Shown: positions 41,805 through 49,900 of the stretch, piece by piece
Numbering within the stretch: position 1 is the stretch's first letter
Layout: every line of letters starts with the position of its first letter
NCBI RefSeq assembly: GCF_026072635.1
Contig: NZ_AP023081.1
Coordinates: 838,501 to 902,500 of the forward strand
Origin: Pseudomonas solani
Lineage (GTDB): Bacteria > Pseudomonadota > Gammaproteobacteria > Pseudomonadales > Pseudomonadaceae
Length of the DNA: 64,000 nucleotides
Direction of reading: 5' to 3'
Position numbers and translations under genes: made by a program
The notes under the pieces: model-generated
The model's input: only the letters and a program-made list of their open reading frames with translations
Told to the model about the DNA's origin: nothing
Database searches by the model: none

Positions 41805-42980
41805 TCAACTGCCCCGGGCGGGGCGGGTGGGAATGGCGGAGTGATAATGCTCCACCCGGTTGCGCCCCTGGTTCTTCGCCTCGTAGAGCGCCTTGTCCGC
41901 CAGGGACAACAGGCGGTACAGCTCGTGCCCGGCCTGGGAGGAGGTGGCGATGCCGATGCTGACGCTGAGGCGGCCCGGTCCGAGCAGGTCGCTTTCGGCG
42001 AACTCGCGGCGGATGCGCTCGGCCACCAGGGTGGCGGTGGCGGCGTCGGCATCGCTCAGCAGGCAGGCGAATTCCTCGCCGCCGATGCGCCCGAACACGT
42101 CGTGCTTGCGCATGCGCGCGGAGGTCACCGCGCAGAAGGCCATCAGCACTTCGTCCCCGGCCGAGTGGCCGAAGGTGTCGTTGAGGCGCTTGAAGTTATC
42201 CAGGTCGCAGAGCAGCAGCGCCACCGATTCCTTGCGCGCCGCGCAGCCCTTGAGCAGCGTCTCGCCGGAGGTCATGAAGGCGCGGCGGTTGCCGATGCCG
42301 GTGAGCGGGTCGCTGAAGGCGGCGTGCTTGTACTGCAGCTCGGCGCGCTCCTTGACCATGGCCAGGGTGACGAAGGCCATGCCGATGCCGTAGAGCAGCG
42401 TCTCGAACACCATCACCGCGAAGAAGCCGGTGCTCTGTCCGTCCACCGCCGCCTGGAAGGGCACGCCGCGGTCGATCACCAAACGCACGCCGTAGGTGAC
42501 GAAATGGATCAGGTGCAGCGCCAGCGCCGGTTTGACCGACACCTGCAGCTCATGACGCGCGCGCCACAGCTCGAACGCGGCGAGCAGGGTGTAGACCAGG
42601 GTCATCGCCGTGCTGGCGAAGACCCGCAGCGGCAGCGATTCGTAGAAGGCCGGGAAGGTGCACAGCCCGGCCCACAGCAGCGGCCCGGCGAGTATTCCCG
42701 GCAGGTGCGCGCGGCGCCCGGCGAACACGCGCATGGCGGTCCAGTTCATGGCGCAGCTGAACTGCAGCACGATATTGCCGAGCAGGATGGGCACCAGGTC
42801 GATGTTCATCCCGCGCAGGCTGCCCAGCACCGTGGCCAGGGCACCCAGCAGGAGCATCAGGCTCAGGTAGCCGAGGGTGGGTTCCGGGCTGCCCCGGCGC
42901 CAGGCGCGGCCGGCCAGCAGGCCGAGCAGCACGAGGATGTAAACGTCCACCAGCACCAGGGTGGGGATGTTCAGCGCCAT
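41805..42980 (-). CDS. Membrane diguanylate cyclase (GGDEF)
   Basis: 391 residues from ATG 42980, with GGAG 7 bases upstream. About six N-terminal membrane helices (residues 6-215, including LVLVDVYILVLLGLLAG and FFAVMVFETLLYGIGMAFV) are followed by a GGDEF domain with DPLTGIGNRRAF, the catalytic FGRIGGEEFACLL and an RxxD inhibition site (RKHD) five residues before it. It should make c-di-GMP in response to an unknown membrane signal. The in-frame extension to 43160 lacks a ribosome site. It lies between the tandem repeats and the helicase gene. Confidence 0.93.
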   Translation of the reverse strand: MALNIPTLVLVDVYILVLLGLLAGRAWRRGSPEPTLGYLSLMLLLGALATVLGSLRGMNIDLVPILLGNIVLQFSCAMNWTAMRVFAGRRAHLPGILAGPLLWAGLCTFPAFYESLPLRVFASTAMTLVYTLLAAFELWRARHELQVSVKPALALHLIHFVTYGVRLVIDRGVPFQAAVDGQSTGFFAVMVFETLLYGIGMAFVTLAMVKERAELQYKHAAFSDPLTGIGNRRAFMTSGETLLKGCAARKESVALLLCDLDNFKRLNDTFGHSAGDEVLMAFCAVTSARMRKHDVFGRIGGEEFACLLSDADAATATLVAERIRREFAESDLLGPGRLSVSIGIATSSQAGHELYRLLSLADKALYEAKNQGRNRVEHYHSAIPTRPARGS

Positions 42981-43160
42981 GACGCCACTCCATGGCGAAC
43001 GATCGCCGCCCCGGAAAGGGTCGGCGGGCTGGAGTGACGAGCGAGGGCGTGCATGGTGATACCGGAAAGGGCAGCGAATGAAAATGTGACTCGCGTCGCA
43101 CTTTACGCGTAACCGTGTGCGCCCGCCACGGCCTGCCGTCGGCCAATGGCCAGCCGCCAT

Positions 43161-45890
43161 TCACAGCCGCATCAGCAATGCCTCCAGGGCCACCTGGGGC
43201 TGCAGCTTCCACACCGCATAGCTGAGCGGAATCATCTCCAGACCGGCGCGCGCCAGGACCTGGTAGCGCTCCAGGTCGAAGACGTCTTCGCTGGCGCCGG
43301 GGTAGCCGATCAGGTCGATGGCCAGCACCCGCTCGCCGCGCTGGCAGAACAGGTCCAGGCAATGCCCGGCCACCGGGTAGCCGGACCAGACGCGCACGCC
43401 CTGCCCTTGCAGCGCCTCCGCCACCTGCTGCTGGAAGGCATCCACCGCCTGGCCGCCGTGGTCATGGCCCTGGCCCTGTTCCAGGCGTTCCAGGTAGCGC
43501 CGCAGCAGGTGACCGGGGGCGAGCTGCCGTTCATCGCCGCTGAACAGCAACATCTGGTGCTCGCGGGCGCGGGTGATGGCGACGTTGAACATGTCTTCGC
43601 GGTTGAGGTAGTGGGCGGCCTGGGCGCCGGCAGCGTCGATGGCGAAGCTGAGGATCATCAGGTCGCGCTCCTCGCCCTGAAAACCGTAGGGCGTGGCCAC
43701 GCGCACGCGGAACTGCGCCAGCAACTCGCCCGGCAGGCGCTCGGCGAGCAGGCGGCGCAGGTGCTCCACCTGGTCGCGGAAGGGCGAGAGCAGGCCGACG
43801 CTGGGCTTGATCTGGCTGTCGCGGTAGCGGCCGACATGCTCTTCGAGCAGCGCCAGGGCACGCTCCGCCTCCACCGGGTTGTGCCCCGCCGGCACGCGCT
43901 GGCCTTCCAGCCGGTGCAGGCTGAGGCTTTCGGCGGCGAGTTGCTCGGGGCGCTCCTTCATCACCCGGATTCGGCCGTTGTAGAAGGCCTCGTTGCTGAA
44001 GCGGATCAGCGCTGGGCGGCCACGGAAGTGTTCGTCGAGGAAGGTCAGCGCACGCTGGCTGGCCAGGCGCTCGCCCACCAGGTCGAGCAGGCTGTTGTCG
44101 CGGTAGCTCCAGGCCTGCTGGTCGCTCTCCGGCAGTTCGGCGCGCTGCAGCAGCTGGCGCTCCTGGGCGCGGGAGAGGAAGGACACATGGCGCAGCTGGC
44201 GGCTGTCGCCGGCCACCACCGCGCGCTTGCAACGCTGCAGGGCCGGCAGTGCGCTGGCGATGTCGCACTGGGTGGCTTCGTCGATCACCAGTACGTCGAA
44301 CAGCCCCTCGCGCAGCGGCAGCACCTTGTGCAGGTCGTCCAGGCTCACCACCCAGATGGGGAAGGCGGCGAGCAGGCGCGCCGGGTCGAGCTCGTCGAAC
44401 AGCGATTGCTGGCGCTGCGAGCTGCGCGCGCGGATCGCCTGGTTGTAGCGCACGAAGGTCTGCCGGTCGCTGTCCAGCAGGCGTTGCAGGCGCTCCACCC
44501 GCAGGCTGTCGATGTACTGGCGGCTGTGGGCCTCGCGGCGGCGCTGGCAATCGCGCAGGTCGTCGAGTATCTGCCAGTGGCGCACGCTGCCGCGCACCCG
44601 CCGCTCGACCCAGGGCACCTGCAACCAGCGTTGCCAGAAGGCCAGGGTGCCGCGCTCGGCGCGCACCAGCAGGCCGCTCCAGCGCAAGGCCTGACGGCTG
44701 CGCTTGTCGAAGGCCCGGGACAAGGCGGCCTCTTCCTCCAGCAGGTCTTTCAGTGCCCGCTGCTGGCGGGCCACGGCGCCCTCCTCCAGCGGCGGCAGTT
44801 CGCCCTGCAGCAGTTGGTCGAGGCGCGCACGCAGGGTGCGCAGCAGGGATTGCTCCTCCACCTGCAACACGCCGTCGCGCAGGCCGAGGTCGTCGCGCAG
44901 CTTGTCGGCGATCACCGTGACCGCCTGCTGGCTGCGGCTGACCAGCAGCACGCTCTCGCCCTGCAGGTGGCGGTCGAGGGCCAGGGCGGCCAGGGTGTAG
45001 CTCTTGCCGGTGCCGGGCGGCCCGGCGACGAAGCTCAGGGGGTAGCGGGTGGCGTTGGCCAGGGCCTGGCGCTGGGCCAGGCTGAGGGAGGCCGGCAGGG
45101 CTTCCGGACGGCTGGGGGTGCCGAGGGTCGCGCCCACTTCACCGCCCGCCTCAGCCCCCGCGTCTTCACCCAGCAACTGCCGCAGGGCCGGCGAATGACG
45201 CTCCGCCCCCTGTAGCAGTTGCAGTTCATGGAGGATGCCGCGGCTGCCGGCGCCACGCTCAGCCAGGGCCACCAGCGCCGCCGAACGCAGCGACAGGCGT
45301 TGCGCGGCCATGGCCTTCTTCAGGGGCGCGGCGTCCTCCAGCGCGGGGAAGCCGGTGGCCGGGAGCACCTCGCCGACCACGGTGAAGCGCTGCAGCCAAG
45401 CCATCAGGTCGGCCAGGTAGTGATCATCCAGCGCGCCGCTGGGCAGCGGCAGGCTTTCCAGCCCCTGCTCGGCATCGGCCTTGAGCAGCTGGCGCAGCAG
45501 GCGGCGGTTGAGCTGGGGTTGGGCCAGGTCGATGGCCAGGCTCGGTGGCGCGCCCTCGCCGAGGCTTTCCAGACGCGCTTCGAAGTACACCAGCGGCGCG
45601 CAGTGGCGCACCGCCTTGCCCTCGGCATCGCTGCGCCGGCCGCACACCGGCAGCACGCCGTAGATCAGCTGCAGCTCGCGCTGGTAGAGGCTCTGCTGTT
45701 GCAACAGGTGCTCGCCCAGCTCGGCGGAGAGCGCGGCGAAGGGCATGGCACCGCTGGCCAGTTCCTCGCGCCCGTCCAGCCAGCCCCAGCGCTCGGCCTT
45801 GAAGGTGCTGACATCGTCCAGTTGCAGTTCGCGGCTATCGGCCTGGTAGCAGGCGCGGTAGAAGGACAGGCGTTTCGCGATCGACGGCAT
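43161..45890 (-). CDS. SF1 (Upf1-like) helicase with C-terminal nuclease-like domain
   Basis: 909 residues. Helicase core: Walker A AGPPGTGKSYTLAAL (about 288-302), a long helical insertion (about 340-500), Walker B VLVIDEATQCDIA, VAGDSRQL (motif III), FRGRPALIRFSN and the C-terminal motifs ATPYGFQGEERD and NVAITRAREH. After about residue 790 a small domain (VRVWSGYPVAGHCLDLFC then ERVLAIDLIG) resembles the PD-(D/E)xK or Vsr/DUF559-like folds found at the end of similar AAA_11/AAA_12 helicases. Helicase-nuclease fusions act in repair or defence; role here unknown. Separated from the PLD gene upstream by 282 bp of repeats. Confidence 0.87.
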   Translation of the reverse strand: MPSIAKRLSFYRACYQADSRELQLDDVSTFKAERWGWLDGREELASGAMPFAALSAELGEHLLQQQSLYQRELQLIYGVLPVCGRRSDAEGKAVRHCAPLVYFEARLESLGEGAPPSLAIDLAQPQLNRRLLRQLLKADAEQGLESLPLPSGALDDHYLADLMAWLQRFTVVGEVLPATGFPALEDAAPLKKAMAAQRLSLRSAALVALAERGAGSRGILHELQLLQGAERHSPALRQLLGEDAGAEAGGEVGATLGTPSRPEALPASLSLAQRQALANATRYPLSFVAGPPGTGKSYTLAALALDRHLQGESVLLVSRSQQAVTVIADKLRDDLGLRDGVLQVEEQSLLRTLRARLDQLLQGELPPLEEGAVARQQRALKDLLEEEAALSRAFDKRSRQALRWSGLLVRAERGTLAFWQRWLQVPWVERRVRGSVRHWQILDDLRDCQRRREAHSRQYIDSLRVERLQRLLDSDRQTFVRYNQAIRARSSQRQQSLFDELDPARLLAAFPIWVVSLDDLHKVLPLREGLFDVLVIDEATQCDIASALPALQRCKRAVVAGDSRQLRHVSFLSRAQERQLLQRAELPESDQQAWSYRDNSLLDLVGERLASQRALTFLDEHFRGRPALIRFSNEAFYNGRIRVMKERPEQLAAESLSLHRLEGQRVPAGHNPVEAERALALLEEHVGRYRDSQIKPSVGLLSPFRDQVEHLRRLLAERLPGELLAQFRVRVATPYGFQGEERDLMILSFAIDAAGAQAAHYLNREDMFNVAITRAREHQMLLFSGDERQLAPGHLLRRYLERLEQGQGHDHGGQAVDAFQQQVAEALQGQGVRVWSGYPVAGHCLDLFCQRGERVLAIDLIGYPGASEDVFDLERYQVLARAGLEMIPLSYAVWKLQPQVALEALLMRL

Positions 45891-46023
45891 GGGGCGTCCC
45901 GAGGCGGTTTCCAGCGGCGCATTGTGCCGGAATCAGGGGGTTGGGCTGAATCGGTTGGTGTGTGTTTTGGCGATGGGGTCGAGATTGGGGCGTTCGGGAG
46001 CGTCGAGGCAGCGGGGTGAAAGC

Positions 46024-46148
46024 GGTGGGCTGAAGCCCACCCTACGCGCTGCCCCCTAGGTCGCCCCGGTACAAGCAGGCGGTTTCGAGCCTGGTACATC
46101 CGTGATGCCTGGGAGTCCGTATTGATGGGTTTCGTGCCTCTACCCATC
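46024..46148. repeat. Two palindromic repeats upstream of the helicase gene
   Basis: GGTGGGC-TGAA-GCCCACC (about 46024-46041, followed by CTACGC) and GATGGGT-TTCGTGCCTCT-ACCCATC (46124-46148). The second is the same hairpin as in each 140-bp unit at 41171-41735 and near 59277-59305. Confidence 0.8.
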
Positions 46149-46172
46149 CTACGAGAGCGGTGCCGCGCTCAA

Positions 46173-46862
46173 TCAGCGCGGGGCGTAGCGTTTCCACAGT
46201 TGTTCGAATTCGGCCTGGTAGCTGCCGACCAGGTGCGCGTTGTCGATCACCAGCAGGTTTTCCTCGTTGCTGGTGCTGGCGCTGCGGGTCCAGTTGAAGC
46301 TGCCGTTGAGCAACAGGCGGCCATCGAACAGGGCGAACTTGTGGTGCATGTGGAAGGGGCTGTCGTCGATGCGCAGGGGCACGCCGGCGGCCTGCAGCTG
46401 GCGGATGTCGCTGCCTTCGTCGAAGAGCTTCTCGTTGTCGCTGATCACCCGCACGGCGATGCCGCGCTGGTGGCAGGCGAGGATTTCGCTGCTGAGCTGG
46501 TCGTCGGAGATGGTGTAGACGCAGATGTCCACGCCCTGCCGTGCCTGGCGCAGCAGCTCGCGGATCTTGCGCCGGCATTCCTCGCCAGGGCTGAAGTGGG
46601 CGCTGGCGATGTTGCGCACCGGTGCGGCGCTGACGTCCAGGGTCTTGATCACCTGCTCCAGCCACTTCAGTGCCGGCAGGGTGTTGGCGGCGTCGGCCAG
46701 GGCCAGCTCGCGCACCAGGTCGAAGGCGCGGTTGCGCAGGTAGCGCACCTGGTCCGGGCCCAGCTCAGTGCCCAGTTGGCGCAGTTCGTCGCGCTCCTCG
46801 TTGCTCAGCTTCAGGTCCAGCAGGCTGTCACGCAGCTGCTGGTCGAGTCCGTCGAAATCCAT
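46173..46862 (-). CDS. Single-HKD phospholipase D-family protein (nuclease-like)
   Basis: 229 residues from ATG 46862, with GAGGGAGG 4 bases upstream. The N-terminal 80 residues are helical and acidic. The C-terminal half has a single PLD active-site motif: His173, Lys175, Asp180 (HHKFALFD), then GSFNW at 187-191 and Glu200. One-motif PLD proteins (Nuc, Zucchini/PLD6-like) work as dimers on nucleic acids or phospholipids. It starts 49 bases after the giant ATPase stop, so it is probably the last gene of that operon. No signal peptide, so it should act in the cytoplasm or at the membrane surface. Confidence 0.87.
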   Translation of the reverse strand: MDFDGLDQQLRDSLLDLKLSNEERDELRQLGTELGPDQVRYLRNRAFDLVRELALADAANTLPALKWLEQVIKTLDVSAAPVRNIASAHFSPGEECRRKIRELLRQARQGVDICVYTISDDQLSSEILACHQRGIAVRVISDNEKLFDEGSDIRQLQAAGVPLRIDDSPFHMHHKFALFDGRLLLNGSFNWTRSASTSNEENLLVIDNAHLVGSYQAEFEQLWKRYAPR

Positions 46863-46911
46863 GGAGCCTCCCTCTCTTCGGGTTGTTCGCTGGGCTGGCC
46901 AGCCCAGCGGG

Positions 46912-49900
46912 TCAGGACGATTCGCCACCCGGTGCCTTGCCGGCGCCCATCATCTCGCCCAGCTGGTTGAGGCGGTTGGAGATGTCGTTGATGCGGTGGT
47001 GGGTGCGCAGGTCGATGTCGATCTTCTTGTCCATCACCTTGATCAGCGGCAGGAAGCTGTTCTCCAGGCTCTCGGCCAGGCTGACCAGCACCTCGCGCAC
47101 GCCCTGCTGGGCCGGGGCGACCACCTCGACCTCGAGGTTGGCCGGTTTCTGCACCAGCTTCTCCAGCCCGGCGAGCAGCTCCTGCCAGGGCACCTGGGCA
47201 TCCGCCGGGGCCTCTTCCACGTCGGGCTGGCGGGCCAGGCCGCGCACGCTTTCCACCAGGTCGTTGAGCTGGGCCACGACGCGGCCGCCAACGTCGGTGT
47301 CGCTGCCGCCCATGGACTTGTTGCGCTGGAAGTCGCGCTTGATCTGCGCCCAGCGCTCAAGCTGTTCCGGGCTCTGGTTGCCGCGCAGCTCGGCGAGCTT
47401 GAGCAGGTTCTCCTCGGCGCCGGTGGTGAGCAACTGGGACTCGCCCTGGTAGTGGTCGGCCAGCAGTTGCAGCAGCTCGGCGTCGTTCATCACGGCGGAG
47501 ATCTTCTCCGCCATCTTGTTCATGTTGCGGTAGGAACCCTGCAGCTTGAACGGCGGCTCGGTGCGGTACTGGTCGGCCTGGGCGGCGCTGGCGATGTACT
47601 GCTGGTTGACCTTGAGCACCACATCGCGCACCTGCATCAGGCGTTGCAGGGTGGTGGTGATCTCGTTGATCTCGGCGCCGCTGTAGCTGTGGCTCAGCTC
47701 GTTGCTGGAGAAGGGCTTGCCCTCGGCCTTGGCGACGAAGCGATAGACATCGGCCATGTCGCGGGTGGCCAGGGGCGCCAGCACCGGGTTGGAGGTCAGG
47801 CCGTTCTCGATGTAGCTGAGGGAGAAGGCTTCCTGCATGCCGCCCAGGGTGTCGCCGAGGTTATAGATATCGGCACGGTTGGCGAGCATGTCGGGGATCT
47901 TGAACACGTCGCCGGACTCGGTGTACGGGTTGCCCGACATCACCACGCAGAACTTCTTGCCGCGCATGTCGTAGGTCTTGGTGCGGCCCTTCCACACGCC
48001 CTCGATGCGCCGGGTGCCGTCGCACAGCGAGATGAATTTCTGCAGGAATTCCGGGTGGGTGTGCTGGATGTCGTCGACATAGAGCATCACGTTGTTGCCC
48101 ATCTCCAGGGCCAGGTTGAGCTTCTCCAGCTCCTGGCGCGAGGTGGCGTCCGGCGCCTGGGCCGGGTCCAGGGAGCGCACTTCGTGGCCCAGGGCCGGGC
48201 CGTTGATCTTCATGAAGATCAGCCCGAGGCGGTGCGCCACGTATTCCATCAGCGTGGTCTTGCCGTAGCCGGGGGGCGAGATGAGCATCAGCAGGCCCAT
48301 CAGGTCGGTGCGCTTGTTCTCGCCCACGGTGCCCATCTGCTTGGCCAGGTTGTCGCCGATCACGCCCAGGTAGACATCGTTGATCAGCTTGTTGCGCACG
48401 AAGGAGCTGAGCGGGCGCGGCTTGAATTCGGCCAGGCGCAGGGCATCGCGCTCGCGGCCGATGATGACCTGGCGCAGCGCCTGGTAGCGCTGCAGCCCGG
48501 GCAGGAAGTCCTCGCGGTGGCCACGCAGACGGGCGAAGAAGTCATCCACCGCCAGTTGCAGGCTGCGCTCGGCGATGCGCGGGTGCTCGCCCATTAAGTT
48601 GCCGACGGTGAAGCGCAGGTCGACCTCGGTGATGCGCCGCGGGAAGTCCTCGGCCAGCAGCGACAGGGCCACCGCCTCGGGGATGTAGTCGGCCAGGGCG
48701 GCATGCTCGCCCTCCGAGCAGAGGCCAAGCAGCCAGTTGCTCGCCAGCGCCCATTGCGCCGCCGGGCGTTCGGCCAGGCGCGACAGGGCCTGCTGGTAGT
48801 CGTCCCACATGCGCGCGCCCTGCAGGCGCAGCTTGAGCGTCTCCTGCAGCTGGCGGGCGTATTTGCTGAAAGTGAATTCGATGCGTTCGGCGGCCAGTTC
48901 CTGCACCAGGTACTCGGCGGCTTCCGCCGGGACGGCGGCGCCCAGCCCCAGGGGCTGCTCGACGAGGAAGGCCTGCATCGCGGCGAGGATTTCCGCCTGC
49001 AACTGCAGCAGGCCCTCGCGGCGGCCGAACAGCTGCTGGATGTGCCGGCTGGTACGGGCCCGCTCCGGCCATTGGGCCGCGCTTTCGTCGCTGCGGCGGA
49101 TGTCCCAGAACAGGCTGGCGAAGGCCCGCGCCGGGGCGGCATGGCGCAGCAGCCCGGCGCTTTCGCGCAGCGGCAGCAGCTGGGCCAGGATGGCGGCGGC
49201 GTCGTGGTCGTGGATGCCCTTCTCGTAGCCTTCCTTGTAGCGCGGCGCGGCGAAGTCGCGGATCACCCGCGCCAGCTCGTCGGGCTGCCCCAGCAGTTGC
49301 TTGAGGCCGTCCAGGCTGAGGTTCTCCTGCCCGGCGTCGGCGGCGTCGAGCACCTGCCCGGCGAGGTATTCGGCGCGGTACAGCTGCGCGGATTCGGACT
49401 CCAGCGCCACCTGCCAGAAGGCCTTGAGGGCATCCAGCTCGGGGTCGCGCAGGGGTTCGAGGAAGTCGGTGCCGGTGAGGTGCAGGTGCAGCTCGTCGCC
49501 CCGGGGCATCAGGGTCAGGTCCAGCTCCTGGGTGTTGACGCTGAAGCGGTGGCGCGGGCCGAGCTTGATGACGTTGCCGCCCTCTTCGAACAGCTCGGTC
49601 TTGTCGCGCAGGGCACGCACCGCCTGGTCGCGGGCGCCCTTGAGGCGGGCCTCGACGTCATCGGCCTTGACGCTGTCCTTGAGCTCGCGCAGGCGCTCGG
49701 CCAGTTCGCGCAGCTTGAGGATCAGCGGGTCGGCGGCGAAGAAGGCGTTGAGCTCTTCGGCCTGGGTGAATTTCGCCGTGCGCCGGCCGAGGCTTTCGAG
49801 GATGCGCCGGGCCGCGTCGAGCAGGCCCTGGGCCTTGCGCTGGCGCTCGTCGAGCAGGGATTGCTTGTGTGCCTCGAAGGTTTCCAGCAGCTCTTCGCGC

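Noticed and set aside
41190..41844. Overlapping small open frames in the tandem repeats, on both strands
   Set aside because: They are translations of palindromic repeats; the 140-bp period is not a multiple of three, so frames change between units, and no ribosome site is conserved.
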